Positions 1 through 9,730 of a stretch of 64,000 nt of DNA are shown here, one piece after another. The notes beneath the pieces are model-generated. The model saw only the letters and a program-made list of their open reading frames with translations. It was not told the origin of the DNA and did not search any database. This DNA comes from Paucibacter_B soli. Lineage in GTDB: Bacteria; Pseudomonadota; Gammaproteobacteria; Burkholderiales; Burkholderiaceae_C. Position 1 is the first letter of the stretch. The number at the start of each line of letters is the position of its first letter. The stretch is from contig NZ_JBBHJW010000002.1 in the NCBI RefSeq assembly GCF_037482845.1, positions 310,001 through 374,000 on the forward strand, read 5' to 3'. The position numbers were made by a program, and so were the translations under genes.

Positions 1-182
1 AGCTCCGAGGTCTGGTGCTGCACGATGAAGAGCATCTCGTTGTGCTCGGGCGAGAGCGGGTGCTGGGCGGAGAGCACCTGGTCGAGCTTGAGGTAGTCGC
101 CGTAGCTCATGTCCTTGGAGAAGTCGAGCTGCGCGCCCTCTTGTTGGACGATGGTCTCGGTCAGGTGATGTGGGCAAGTCAT
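1..182 (-). CDS. kynA: Tryptophan 2,3-dioxygenase, N-terminal fragment
   Basis: The gene runs off the left edge of the window; only about 60 N-terminal residues are present. The fragment ends in FIVQHQTSEL, a hallmark of haem-dependent tryptophan 2,3-dioxygenases, preceded by SYGDYLKLDQVLSAQHPLS, which is typical of the family. The enzyme opens the indole ring of L-tryptophan with O2 to give N-formylkynurenine in the cytoplasm. The ATG at 182 overlaps the stop of the upstream kynU in an ATGA, so it is the third gene of a kynB-kynU-kynA operon and is probably translationally coupled. The identification rests on a short stretch, but the context of formamidase and kynureninase makes it secure. 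Confidence 0.93.
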   Translation of the reverse strand, partial: MTCPHHLTETIVQQEGAQLDFSKDMSYGDYLKLDQVLSAQHPLSPEHNEMLFIVQHQTSE

Positions 183-1486
183 GTCACTGCAGCCTTCTGG
201 TTGAATTGCTCCTGCTTCCACTCCTGGGTAGCAAGCACTTGCACGAGGTGCTCCACCGCGTCATAGACCTCGGTGTAGCCGATGTAGAGCGGGGTGAAGC
301 CAAAGCGCAGGATGTGCGGCATGGCCGCCAGGTCGGCCGGGTCGCCGGCGCGGAAGTCGCCGATCACGCCGCGCGCGATCAGGGCCTGCACCACCGCATA
401 GCTGGCATGTTCCAGCGGGGGCGCAAGGCTCAGGCAGACCTGGCTGCCGCGTTGCGCGGCCTGGCGCGGCGAGGCCACGCGCACGCCCAGCTTGGCGCAG
501 CGCTCGTCCACCAGCTCGATGAAGAGCTCGGTCAATGCCACAGACTTCTGGCGCAGCGCCTGCATGCCGCCCATGGGCTCGGCCGCAAGCAGGGTGTCGA
601 CGCCGCATTCCAGCGCCGCCATCGAGAGCAGGGCCGGCGTGCCGCAGAGATAGCGCTGGATGCCGGGCGCGGGCCGGTAGTCGGGCGTGAACTGGAAGGG
701 CGCAGCATGGCCCATCCAGCCCGAGAGTGGCTGCCAGAATCGGTCCGCATGACGCGGATGCGCCCACACAAAGGCGGGAGCGCCGGGGCCGCCGTTGAGG
801 TATTTGTAGCCGCAGCCGATGGCGAAATCGGCGTCCGCGCCCTTCAGATCCACCGGCACCGCGCCGGCCGAATGGGCCAGGTCCCAGATCACCAGCGCAC
901 CGGCGGCATGGGCCGCGGCGGTGATGGCCTGCATATCGTGCTGGTAACCGGTGCGATAGTTCACGCCGGTGAGCATCAGCACCGCGAGTTCGCCATTGAG
1001 CATGGCGGGGATCTCGTCCACGCTGTCCACCAGCTTCAGCGTCAGGCCATGCTGCTGGGCCAGGCTCTCGGCGATGTAGAGATCGGTGGGGAAGTTGCTG
1101 CGCTCGGAGACGATCAGCTTGCGCGCGGGCGCGTCGCCTTGATTGGCCATGCTGATGCGCAGCGCGGCCGAGAGCACCTTGTAGAGGTTCAGCGAGGTGG
1201 AATCGGCCACCACCAGCTCGCCGGCATCGGCGCCCACCAGGCGCGCGATCTTGTCGCCGATGCGAGCCGGCAGGTCTATCCAGCCGGCGCTGTTCCAGCT
1301 CTTGATCAGGTCCTGACCCCATTCCTTGGTGATGACTTGCTGCACCCGGCCCAGGGTGGCGCGGGGCAGCACGCCGAGCGAATTGCCGTCCAGATAGATC
1401 ACGCCGGGCGGCAGATCGAACTGGTGGCGCAGCTCGCGCAAGGGGTCTTCGGCGTCGCGGACGTCGCAGTCTTGTCTCGTGGTCAC
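179..1486 (-). CDS. kynU: Kynureninase
   Basis: This is a PLP-dependent hydrolase that cleaves L-kynurenine to anthranilate and L-alanine. It has 435 residues, the usual length. Visible signatures are YLDGNSLG near the N terminus, a DLAHSAGA segment and GYKYLNGGPG with the PLP-binding lysine at K228. I chose the GTG at 1486 over the in-frame start at 1537 because AAGGAGA lies 7 bases upstream of it and because the longer form would overlap kynB. The gene lies 13 bases after kynB and overlaps kynA by ATGA. Its product, anthranilate, is the expected substrate of the divergent CoA-ligase operon. Confidence 0.96.
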   Translation of the reverse strand: MTTRQDCDVRDAEDPLRELRHQFDLPPGVIYLDGNSLGVLPRATLGRVQQVITKEWGQDLIKSWNSAGWIDLPARIGDKIARLVGADAGELVVADSTSLNLYKVLSAALRISMANQGDAPARKLIVSERSNFPTDLYIAESLAQQHGLTLKLVDSVDEIPAMLNGELAVLMLTGVNYRTGYQHDMQAITAAAHAAGALVIWDLAHSAGAVPVDLKGADADFAIGCGYKYLNGGPGAPAFVWAHPRHADRFWQPLSGWMGHAAPFQFTPDYRPAPGIQRYLCGTPALLSMAALECGVDTLLAAEPMGGMQALRQKSVALTELFIELVDERCAKLGVRVASPRQAAQRGSQVCLSLAPPLEHASYAVVQALIARGVIGDFRAGDPADLAAMPHILRFGFTPLYIGYTEVYDAVEHLVQVLATQEWKQEQFNQKAAVT

Positions 1487-1499
1487 TTCTGGGTCTCCT

Positions 1500-2132
1500 T
1501 CAGAGTTCGCGCAGCACGGCGCGCACGGGTGATGCACAGGCCCCGGCCAGCTTGAGCGGCAGGGCGATGAGTTCGTAGTCGCCTTCGGGCACCTCGTCGA
1601 GCACCAGGTTCTCCAGCACGCGCAGCTTCAGGCGCAGCAGCTGCTGGTGGCTGTCAAGGCTCTTGCTGCTGGCCGGGTCCACCGAGGGCGTGTCCAGGCC
1701 GATCAGCCTGACGCCCTGCGCGGCCAGCCAGGCCACGGTCTCGGGCGCATAGGCGGTGAAGTCGGGGTTCCACACCGTATCGGCGCGCTCGCAGCAGCGC
1801 ACCAGCACGCGCTCGGGCAGGGGCGCGGCGGCTAGCGCATGCTGCAGGTGCTCGATGCGGATCAGCGGCCCGCAGCCGATCGCGTGGATGACGCGGCAGG
1901 GGCCCAGATAGGGATGCAGGTCCAGCTCGGCGACCGCGGCCTCGCCCTCGGCATAGTGCAGCGGCGCATCGGCATGCGCGCCCACATGCGGAGACATGGT
2001 GACGGCGCTCAGGTTCACCGGGCAGCCGGGCGAGAGGCGTGCGGTCCAGCGCAGCGCATAGGGCTCGTCACCGGGGAAGATGGGCGCCTCGGGGCTGACC
2101 AGCGGGGAGATGTCCCAGAGTCGTTTATTCAT
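1500..2132 (-). CDS. kynB: Kynurenine formamidase (arylformamidase, cyclase-like family)
   Basis: The enzyme hydrolyses N-formylkynurenine to kynurenine and formate. It has 210 residues starting MNKRLWDISP, with the family metal-binding signature H49-x-G-x-H53-x-D55 in SPHVGAHADAPLHY. The ATG at 2132 is preceded by AAGGA at good spacing; an in-frame start at 2198 would add 22 residues unlike the family. It is the first gene of kynBUA, and the operon promoter should lie in 2133-2347, which it shares with the divergent anthranilate-CoA operon. I see no clear minus-strand promoter there. Confidence 0.95.
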   Translation of the reverse strand: MNKRLWDISPLVSPEAPIFPGDEPYALRWTARLSPGCPVNLSAVTMSPHVGAHADAPLHYAEGEAAVAELDLHPYLGPCRVIHAIGCGPLIRIEHLQHALAAAPLPERVLVRCCERADTVWNPDFTAYAPETVAWLAAQGVRLIGLDTPSVDPASSKSLDSHQQLLRLKLRVLENLVLDEVPEGDYELIALPLKLAGACASPVRAVLREL

Positions 2133-2282
2133 CGGGATTCCTTCGATCGGCGCGCACCTTATCAAGGCTTGCGGCGGCGTGGTGTCGGTTAATTCCAACA
2201 GGAAACGCGGTGGCTGGAAAGCCCCGCTCGCCGCGCGCTGCGACTGCGGGAATGTCCCTAGTCTGGCATGTTTTCAAGTTAA

Positions 2283-2311
2283 TTGACACCTAAACGATCT
2301 AGGCCTAAAGT
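2283..2311 (+). promoter_or_regulatory. Sigma70-like promoter of the anthranilate-CoA operon
   Basis: TTGACA at 2283-2288 is followed after exactly 17 bases by TAAAGT at 2306-2311. That is a perfect -35 and a 4-of-6 -10, about 37 bases upstream of the first ATG at 2348. The spacer holds CCTA...TAGG (2289-2303), a short inverted repeat that could be an operator for the MarR protein encoded in the same operon. The promoter is seen; the operator role is inference. Confidence 0.6.
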
Positions 2312-2347
2312 TAACCGCAAGCTCAGCAAAAAGCAAGGTTGTGGATC

Positions 2348-4672
2348 ATGCGTATCACCTGCATTGGCGGAGGGCCCGCTGGCCTGTATTTCGGCTTGCT
2401 GATGAAGAAGCTCAACCCGGCGCACGAGATCACCGTGGTCGAGCGCAACAAGCCCTATGACACCTTTGGCTGGGGCGTGGTGTTCTCCGATGCCACCATG
2501 GACAATATGCGCGAGTGGGACGCCGAGACCGCCGCAGAGATCCAGGAGGCCTTCAACCACTGGGACGATATCGAGCTGCACTTCAAGGGCCGTGCGATCC
2601 GCTCGGGCGGCCATGGCTTCGTGGGCATAGGCCGCAAGAAGCTGCTCAACATCCTGCAGGCGCGCTGCGAGGCGCTGGGCGTGAAGCTGGTGTTCGAGTG
2701 CGACGCGCAGTCCGACGAGGACTACGCCGACTCCGACCTCATCATCGCCAGCGACGGCATCAACTCGCGCATCCGCGGCCGCTACGAGCAAGTCTTCAAG
2801 CCCGACATCGTGACGCGCCCGAACCGCTATATCTGGCTGGGCACGCACAAGAACTACGACGCCTTCAACTTCCTGTTCGAGAAGACCGAGCATGGCTGGT
2901 TCCAGGCCCATGTCTACAAATTCGACGAGCAGACCACCACCTTCATCGTCGAATGCCCCGAGCATGTCTGGCTGGCCCATGGCCTGGACCGTGCCGACCA
3001 GGAGCAGTCGATCGCGTTTTGCGAGCAGCTTTTCGCCAAGAACCTGCAGGGCGCCAGGCTGATGACGAATGCGCGCCATCTGCGCGGCTCGGCCTGGCTG
3101 AACTTCCAGCGCGTGGTGTGCGAGCAATGGTCGCTGCAGAACAAGCATGGCAGCCATGTGGTGCTGATGGGGGATGCGGTGCACACGGCGCATTTCGCCA
3201 TCGGCTCGGGCACCAAGCTGGCGATCGAGGATGCAATCGAGCTGACGCGGCTGTTCAAGCAGCAGGGCGACGACGCGGCACACATCCCGCAGGTGCTGGC
3301 CGACTACCAGGCGGCGCGCCGCATCGAGACCCTGCGCCTGCAGAACGCGGCCTGGAACGCGATGGAGTGGTTCGAGGTCTGCGGCCTGCGCTACTGCGAC
3401 CAGCTGGAACCCGAGCAATTCATGTACTCGATGCTGACGCGCAGCCAGCGCATCAGCCACGAGAACCTGCGCCTGCGCGACAAGGCCTGGCTGGAGGGCT
3501 ACGAGCGCTGGTTTGCCGCGCGCGCCGGCCTGGAGCGCGACCCGGCCCAGCCGGCCATCCCGCCCATGTTCACGCCCTACACGCTGCGCTCGGTGACGCT
3601 GAAGAATCGCGTCGTGGTCTCGCCGATGGCGCAGTACTCGGCGGTGGACGGCATCGCCGGCGACTACCACCTGGTGCACCTGGGCGCGCGCGCCATGGGC
3701 GGCGCCGGCCTGGTGTTTGCCGAGATGACCTGCGTCAGCCCCGATGCGCGCATCACCCCCGGCTGCCCGGGCCTGTGGAACGACCAGCAGGGCCAGGCCT
3801 GGCAGCGCATCGTGGCCTGGGTCCATGCCAACAGCGATGCCAGGATGGCGGTGCAGCTGGGCCATGCCGGCGCCAAGGGCTCGACCCGCCTGGCCTGGGA
3901 GGGCATAGACCGGCCGCTGCCAGATGCCGAGGCAAACTGGCCGCTGATCAGCGCCTCGCCGCAGCAATACCTGGAGGGCGTGAGCCAGACCTCGCGGGCC
4001 ATGACGCGCGCCGATATGGACCGTGTAAAGGCCGATTTCGTGGCCGCCACGCAGCGCGCCGCCGCGGCCGGCTTCGACTGGCTGGAGCTGCATTGCGCGC
4101 ACGGCTACCTGCTCTCGTCCTTCATCTCGCCGCTCACCAACCAGCGCGCGGACGAGTACGGCGGCAGCCTGGAAAACCGCCTGAGCTATCCGCTGGAGGT
4201 GTTTGCCGCGGTGCGCGCCGCCTGGCCGGAGAAGCTGCCGATGTCGGTGCGCATCTCGGCGCATGACTGGGTGGAGGGTGGCATCACCCCGGCCGACGCG
4301 GTGCAGATTGCCAAGGCCTTCAAGGCGGCGGGCGCCGACCTGATCGACTGCTCATCGGGCCAGGTCAGCAAGCAGGAAAAAGTCAGCTTCGGTCGCATGT
4401 TCCAGACCCCGTTTGCCGACCGCGTGCGCCAGGAGGCCGGCATCCCCACCATCGCGGTGGGCGCGATCAGCGAGGCCGACCATGTGAACTCCATCATCGC
4501 CGCCGGCCGCGCCGACCTCTGCGCCGTGGCCCGCCCGCACCTGGCCAACCCGGCCTGGACGCTCACCGAGGCGGCCAAGATCGGCTTCACCGAGCTCGCC
4601 TGGCCCAAGCAGTACCGCTCGGCCAAGCCGCAGATGGAGAGCCTGTTCGCGCGTGCGAAGGCCCAGTCATGA
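2348..4672 (+). CDS. 2-aminobenzoyl-CoA monooxygenase/reductase (fused flavoprotein)
   Basis: This is a two-domain flavoenzyme of 774 residues. Residues 1-400 are a class A flavin monooxygenase related to salicylyl-CoA 5-hydroxylase, with GGGPAG at 7-12 and the second FAD motif GDAVH around D276. Residues from about 405 to the end are an old-yellow-enzyme reductase (PPMFTPYTLR, then LELHCAHGYLLSS and ADEYGGSLENR). In Aromatoleum (Azoarcus) evansii this natural fusion hydroxylates and dearomatises 2-aminobenzoyl-CoA. Annotation pipelines often call it bifunctional salicylyl-CoA 5-hydroxylase/oxidoreductase. The divergent kyn operon and the downstream ligase favour anthraniloyl-CoA as substrate. 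The start at 2348 has AAGG upstream; a TTG at 2339 is unlikely. The stop overlaps the next gene by ATGA. Confidence 0.92.
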   Translation: MRITCIGGGPAGLYFGLLMKKLNPAHEITVVERNKPYDTFGWGVVFSDATMDNMREWDAETAAEIQEAFNHWDDIELHFKGRAIRSGGHGFVGIGRKKLLNILQARCEALGVKLVFECDAQSDEDYADSDLIIASDGINSRIRGRYEQVFKPDIVTRPNRYIWLGTHKNYDAFNFLFEKTEHGWFQAHVYKFDEQTTTFIVECPEHVWLAHGLDRADQEQSIAFCEQLFAKNLQGARLMTNARHLRGSAWLNFQRVVCEQWSLQNKHGSHVVLMGDAVHTAHFAIGSGTKLAIEDAIELTRLFKQQGDDAAHIPQVLADYQAARRIETLRLQNAAWNAMEWFEVCGLRYCDQLEPEQFMYSMLTRSQRISHENLRLRDKAWLEGYERWFAARAGLERDPAQPAIPPMFTPYTLRSVTLKNRVVVSPMAQYSAVDGIAGDYHLVHLGARAMGGAGLVFAEMTCVSPDARITPGCPGLWNDQQGQAWQRIVAWVHANSDARMAVQLGHAGAKGSTRLAWEGIDRPLPDAEANWPLISASPQQYLEGVSQTSRAMTRADMDRVKADFVAATQRAAAAGFDWLELHCAHGYLLSSFISPLTNQRADEYGGSLENRLSYPLEVFAAVRAAWPEKLPMSVRISAHDWVEGGITPADAVQIAKAFKAAGADLIDCSSGQVSKQEKVSFGRMFQTPFADRVRQEAGIPTIAVGAISEADHVNSIIAAGRADLCAVARPHLANPAWTLTEAAKIGFTELAWPKQYRSAKPQMESLFARAKAQS

Positions 4673-5445
4673 ACAGCGAGCTGCAAGGCCTGCATGCGGT
4701 GGTGACGGGTGGCGGCTCGGGCATAGGTGCGGCGGTGGCGCGCGAGCTCGCGCAGCGCGGTGCCCGCGTCACGCTGATGGGGCGGGATCTCGCCAGGCTG
4801 GAGGCGCAGCGAGAACGGCTGGCGGCACTTGGCGAGCTTGCCGTCGAGCGCTGTGACGTCGCCGACGAGGCCTCCGTCAAGACGGCTTTCGAGAGCGCGC
4901 AATCGGAACTGGGGCCGCTGGACATCCTGGTCAACAACGCCGGCCAGGCGCAGACCGCGCCCTTTGTGAAGACCTCGCTGGCACAGTGGCAGCAGATGCT
5001 GCAGGTCAACCTCACCGGCACCTTTTTGTGCACCCAGCAGGTGGTGGCGGGCATGGCCGAGCGCGGCTTTGGCCGCATCATCAATGTGGCCAGCACCGCC
5101 TCACTGAAGGGTTATGCCTATGTATCGGCCTATTGCGCCGCCAAGCATGGGGTGCTGGGCCTGACGCGCGCGCTGGCGCTGGAAATGGCCAAGCAGGGCG
5201 TGACCGTGAATGCGGTCTGCCCCGGCTATACCGAGACCGAGATCGTCGAGCAGGCGGTGGCCAACATCGTCGCCAAGACCGGCCGCACGGCCGAGGCCGC
5301 GCGCCAGCAGCTCGCCGCGGGCAATCCGCAGGGCCGCCTGGTGCAGCCCGAGGAAGTGGCGCACACGGTGGCCTGGTTATCCTCGCGCGGCGCCAGCGCG
5401 ATCACGGGCCAGGCGATTGCGGTGTGCGGAGGCGAATGGTCATGA
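4669..5445 (+). CDS. SDR-family 3-hydroxyacyl-CoA-type dehydrogenase
   Basis: This is a 258-residue classical short-chain dehydrogenase. It has the TGGGSGIG dinucleotide motif at 13-20, NNAG, and the catalytic Y155-x-x-x-K159. VTVNAVCPGYTETEIV is typical of the FabG-like branch. In the aerobic 2-aminobenzoyl-CoA clusters of A. evansii an SDR oxidises the hydroxyacyl-CoA formed from the dearomatised ring, and I infer that role here. It is coupled at both ends: ATGA with the upstream fusion enzyme, and overlap with the downstream MarR gene, whose start lies just before this stop. The family is certain; the exact substrate is not. Confidence 0.88.
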   Translation: MNSELQGLHAVVTGGGSGIGAAVARELAQRGARVTLMGRDLARLEAQRERLAALGELAVERCDVADEASVKTAFESAQSELGPLDILVNNAGQAQTAPFVKTSLAQWQQMLQVNLTGTFLCTQQVVAGMAERGFGRIINVASTASLKGYAYVSAYCAAKHGVLGLTRALALEMAKQGVTVNAVCPGYTETEIVEQAVANIVAKTGRTAEAARQQLAAGNPQGRLVQPEEVAHTVAWLSSRGASAITGQAIAVCGGEWS

Positions 5446-5992
5446 TGATGAATGCGCTCGACGCCATCGAAGGCCTGGGTCCCGACCTGGAGTCGCGCGT
5501 GGTGGCCGACGATCACCAGGCGCTCAAGCTCTGGCTGCGCCTGCTGGCCTGCACCACCCGCATCGAGGGCCAGATCCGCAAGCGCCTGAGCCAGGATTTC
5601 GCCACCACGCTGCCGCGCTTCGACCTGCTGGCCCAGCTGGAGCGCCACCCCGATGGCCTGGCGATGCGCGAGCTTTCGCAGCGCCTGATGGTCACCGGCG
5701 GCAATATCACCGGCATCACCGACCAGCTGGAGGCCGAAGGCCTGGTGCTGCGCGTGCCGCACCCGAGCGACCGGCGCTCCTTCAGCGTCAGGCTCACGCC
5801 CGCCGGGCGGCGCCAGTTCAAGAAGATGGCGGCCACCCACGAGGGCTGGATCGTCGAGCTGTTGGGCGGCTGGGCGCCCGAGCAGAAGGCCCAGGTCTAT
5901 GCCCTGCTGGCCGACCTCAAGCAACACCTGGGCACGCTGGAGACCGCTCCGGCCATCGCCCCCAAGCAAGCCAGAAAAAGGAAGACCGCAGC

Positions 5993-5996
<4 letters not shown>
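5442..5996 (+). CDS. MarR-family regulator of the anthranilate-CoA operon
   Basis: This 184-residue winged-helix protein is placed inside the operon. The HTH and wing are visible in LAMRELSQRLMVTGGNITG and the DRRSF wing motif. It ends in a basic tail (KQARKRKTAA). Three ATGs in a row begin at 5442; GGAGG at 5428-5432 fits the first of these best, while the ATG at 5436 is too close. The start overlaps the SDR stop and the stop overlaps the enoyl-CoA hydratase ATG (ATGA). MarR relatives in aromatic-CoA clusters (BadR, CouR type) sense aryl-CoA thioesters, so this one may be an autoregulated repressor released by anthraniloyl-CoA. The ligand is inference. Confidence 0.88.
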
Positions 5997-6844
<848 letters not shown>

Positions 6845-6846
6845 TC

Positions 6847-8004
6847 GTGCATCTCACGCATCTCGAATGGCCGTTCTTCGACGACAAGCATCGCCGGCTC
6901 GCCGATGAGTTGGACGCCTGGTGCGCGCAATATCTGCACGCCGGCCATGGCACCGATGTGGATGCCGAATGCCGCAGCCTGGTCAAGGCGCTGGGCCAGG
7001 CGGGCTGGCTCAAGCATGCGATTGCCGGCGTGCAACTCGGCGGCGCGGCCGACAGCATAGACACCCGCGCCATCTGCCTGCTGCGCGAGACCCTGGCGCG
7101 TTACAACGGCCTGGCCGATTTCGCCTTTGCGATGCAGGGCCTGGGCTCGGGCGCGATCTCGCTGGCCGGCACCCCGGCACAGCGCGAACGCTATCTGCCG
7201 CGCGTGGCGCGCGGCGAGGCCCTGGCGGCCTTTGCCTTGTCCGAGCCCGAGGCCGGCTCCGACGTGGCGGCGATGCAGTGCAGCGCGGTGGAGGACGGTG
7301 ACGCCTATGTGCTGAATGGCGAGAAGACCTGGATCTCCAACGGCGGCATCGCGGATTTTTATGTGCTGTTTGCCCGCACGGGCGAGGCTGCGGGTTCGCG
7401 CGGCATTAGCGCCTTCATCGTGGATGCCGGGCTGCCGGGTTTCGAGATCGCCGAACGCATTGAGGTGATCGCGCCGCATCCGCTGGCGCGCCTGAAGTTC
7501 ACGAATTGCCGCGTGGCCAAGAGCCAGATGATTGGCGCGCCGGGCGAGGGCTTCAAGCTGGCGATGCGCACCCTGGATGTGTTCCGCACCTCGGTGGCCG
7601 CGGCCTCGCTGGGCTTTGCGCGGCGTGCGCTGCAGGAAGGCCTGCAGCAGGCCAGGGAAAGAAGGATGTTCGGCGCCACCCTGGCCGACCTGCCGCTCAC
7701 CCAGGCCAAGCTGGCCGATATGGCCTGCACGGTGGACAGCTCGGCACTCCTGGTCTACCGCGCCGCCTGGCAGCGCGACCAGGGCCAGAACGTCACGCGC
7801 GAGGCCGCCATGGCCAAGCTGATGGCCACCGAGGGCGCACAGCGCGTCATCGACGCCGCGGTGCAGCTGTTCGGCGGCCGTGGCGTGAAGAGCGGCGAGA
7901 TGGTCGAGTCGCTCTACCGCGAGATCCGCGCGCTGCGCATCTACGAGGGCGCCAGCGAGGTACAGCAGCTGATCATCGGTCGAGACCTGTTGAAGAACGG
8001 CTAG
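6847..8004 (+). CDS. Acyl-CoA dehydrogenase
   Basis: This FAD-dependent acyl-CoA dehydrogenase has 385 residues. It contains AFALSEPEAGSDVAAM, KTWISNGGIADFYVLFART, and a C-terminal IYEGASEVQQLIIGRDLL in which E367 is the likely catalytic base. The start is GTG at 6847 with AAGGAG 7 bases upstream; the gene follows the hydratase stop by two bases. It would introduce or remove a double bond in the dearomatised ring or its open-chain product during beta-oxidation-like breakdown. The substrate cannot be read from sequence. Confidence 0.9.
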   Translation: MHLTHLEWPFFDDKHRRLADELDAWCAQYLHAGHGTDVDAECRSLVKALGQAGWLKHAIAGVQLGGAADSIDTRAICLLRETLARYNGLADFAFAMQGLGSGAISLAGTPAQRERYLPRVARGEALAAFALSEPEAGSDVAAMQCSAVEDGDAYVLNGEKTWISNGGIADFYVLFARTGEAAGSRGISAFIVDAGLPGFEIAERIEVIAPHPLARLKFTNCRVAKSQMIGAPGEGFKLAMRTLDVFRTSVAAASLGFARRALQEGLQQARERRMFGATLADLPLTQAKLADMACTVDSSALLVYRAAWQRDQGQNVTREAAMAKLMATEGAQRVIDAAVQLFGGRGVKSGEMVESLYREIRALRIYEGASEVQQLIIGRDLLKNG

Positions 8005-8012
8005 AAACAATC

Positions 8013-9710
8013 ATGAGCACCACCGCACATGTCGATACCTTTGCGCGCGACAACCTGCCGCCACGCGAGCAATGGCCCGAGCTGGTCTTCGAGTTGCCCG
8101 AGCTGCAATTCCCCGCGCGCCTGAACTGTGCCAGCGAACTGCTGGACCGCTGGGTGGCCGAGGGGCAGGGCGATCGCCTGTGCATGCAGGGCCCGGGCCT
8201 GCGCTGGAGCTATGCCGATCTGCAGGCCCAGGCCAACCGCATCGCCCATGTGCTGGTCGATGAGCTGGGCGTGCAGCCCGGCAACCGCGTGCTCCTGCGC
8301 GGCGCCAACACGCCGATGATGGCGGCCTGCTGGTTCGCCATCATGAAGGTGGGCGCGATCGCGGTGGCCACCATGCCGCTGCTGCGCGCCAAGGAACTCG
8401 CCCAGGTGATAGACAAGGCGCAGGTCAGCCATGCGCTGTGCGATGCGCGTCTGGCCGAAGAGCTCAGCCTGGCGCAGGCGCAATGCCCGGTGCTCAAGAC
8501 CGTGGGGCATTACATGAGCGAGGCCGCGGGCGGCATCGAGGCGCGCGCCGCCGCCAAACCTTCGGACTTCCGCAACGTCGACACCGCGGCGGACGACTGC
8601 TGCATCATCGCCTTCACCTCGGGCACCACCGGCCAGCCCAAAGGCACCATGCACTTCCATCGCGATGTGATGGCTATCTGTGCCTGCTGGCCGCCGCATG
8701 TGTTGAAGCCGGTGGCCGACGACATCTTCATTGGCAGCCCGCCGCTTGCCTTCACGTTCGGGCTTGGCGGCCTGCTGCTGTTCCCGATGAGCGTGGGCGC
8801 CTCCACCGTGCTGCTGGAAAAGGCCGGGCCCGATGCGCTGCTGGCCGCCATCGCGCAGTACCGCGCGACGGTCTGCTTCACCGCGCCGACGGCCTACCGA
8901 GCCATGGCGGGGATGTTGGGCCCCTCGCCTGCGGGTACGCAGGCGGCCCCCCGAGGGGGCCAAGTCGTTCTTGGGAGCGGCCCGGCGAACGACTTGCAGG
9001 TTCCCCAGCATGATCTCTCCAGCCTGCGCAAATGCGTCAGCGCCGGCGAGGCCCTGCCGGCCGCCACGCGCAAGCTCTGGAAGGAAAGCACCGGCATCGA
9101 GATGATCGACGGCATCGGCGCCACCGAGATGCTGCACATCTTCATCTCGCACACCGAAGACGAGGCCCGCCCGGGCGCCACCGGCAAGCCTGTGCCGGGC
9201 TACCAGGCCTGCGTGATGAGCGACGAGGGTCAGGTCTTGCCGGCCGGCCAGGTGGGCAAGCTGGCAGTCAAGGGACCGACCGGTTGCCGCTACCTGGCCG
9301 ACGAGCGCCAGCGCGGCTATGTGATGAAGGGCTGGAACCTCACCGGCGACGCCTATCTGATCGACGCCGACGGCTATTTCGTCTACCAGGCGCGCACCGA
9401 CGACATGATCATCTCCGGCGGCTACAACATCGCCGGCCCCGAGGTGGAGGCGGCGCTGCTGGCGCACCCGGCGGTGGCCGAATGCGGCGTGATTGGCGTG
9501 GCCGACGAGGAGCGCGGCCAGATCGTCAAGGCCTTCGTGGTGCTGCGCCCCGGCCATGCGGAGGACGCGGCCATGGTCAAGACCCTGCAGGACTTCGTCA
9601 AGGCGACGGTGGCGCCCTACAAATACCCCCGTGCGATAGAGTTCCGCGCCAGCCTGCCGCGCACCGAGACGGGCAAGCTGCAACGTTTCAAGTTGAAGCA
9701 ATCCATCTGA
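8013..9710 (+). CDS. 2-aminobenzoate-CoA ligase (benzoate-CoA ligase family)
   Basis: This ATP-dependent aryl-CoA synthetase of 565 residues probably activates anthranilate to 2-aminobenzoyl-CoA, the entry step of the operon. The ANL signatures are TSGTTGQPKG at 202-211, GIGATEMLHIFIS, and the C-terminal TETGKLQRFK with adenylation lysine K555. It is slightly longer than usual because about 28 residues, near G303-V330, interrupt the normally continuous stretch between YRAMAGML and QHDLSSLRKCVSAGE. This segment is encoded by three perfect hairpins (8927-8995) and is rich in Gly/Pro/Ala. The frame is kept, so the enzyme may still be active. Anthranilate is inferred from context; benzoate is the alternative. 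Confidence 0.9.
   Translation: MSTTAHVDTFARDNLPPREQWPELVFELPELQFPARLNCASELLDRWVAEGQGDRLCMQGPGLRWSYADLQAQANRIAHVLVDELGVQPGNRVLLRGANTPMMAACWFAIMKVGAIAVATMPLLRAKELAQVIDKAQVSHALCDARLAEELSLAQAQCPVLKTVGHYMSEAAGGIEARAAAKPSDFRNVDTAADDCCIIAFTSGTTGQPKGTMHFHRDVMAICACWPPHVLKPVADDIFIGSPPLAFTFGLGGLLLFPMSVGASTVLLEKAGPDALLAAIAQYRATVCFTAPTAYRAMAGMLGPSPAGTQAAPRGGQVVLGSGPANDLQVPQHDLSSLRKCVSAGEALPAATRKLWKESTGIEMIDGIGATEMLHIFISHTEDEARPGATGKPVPGYQACVMSDEGQVLPAGQVGKLAVKGPTGCRYLADERQRGYVMKGWNLTGDAYLIDADGYFVYQARTDDMIISGGYNIAGPEVEAALLAHPAVAECGVIGVADEERGQIVKAFVVLRPGHAEDAAMVKTLQDFVKATVAPYKYPRAIEFRASLPRTETGKLQRFKLKQSI
8927..8995. repeat. Triple-hairpin palindromic insertion inside the CoA-ligase gene
   Basis: There are three perfect inverted repeats side by side. 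GCCTGCG/CGCAGGC lies at 8927-8944 with loop GGTA. GGCCCCC/GGGGGCC lies at 8945-8961 with loop CGA. AAGTCGTTC/GAACGACTT lies at 8962-8995 with a 16-base loop. The block, with flanks roughly 8918-9002, coincides with the extra residues of the ligase. This looks like a REP/BIME-like or palindromic-element insertion that kept the reading frame. I saw no second copy in the window. Confidence 0.75.
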
Positions 9711-9730
9711 CCCTTCAGGAGACCAAGACG

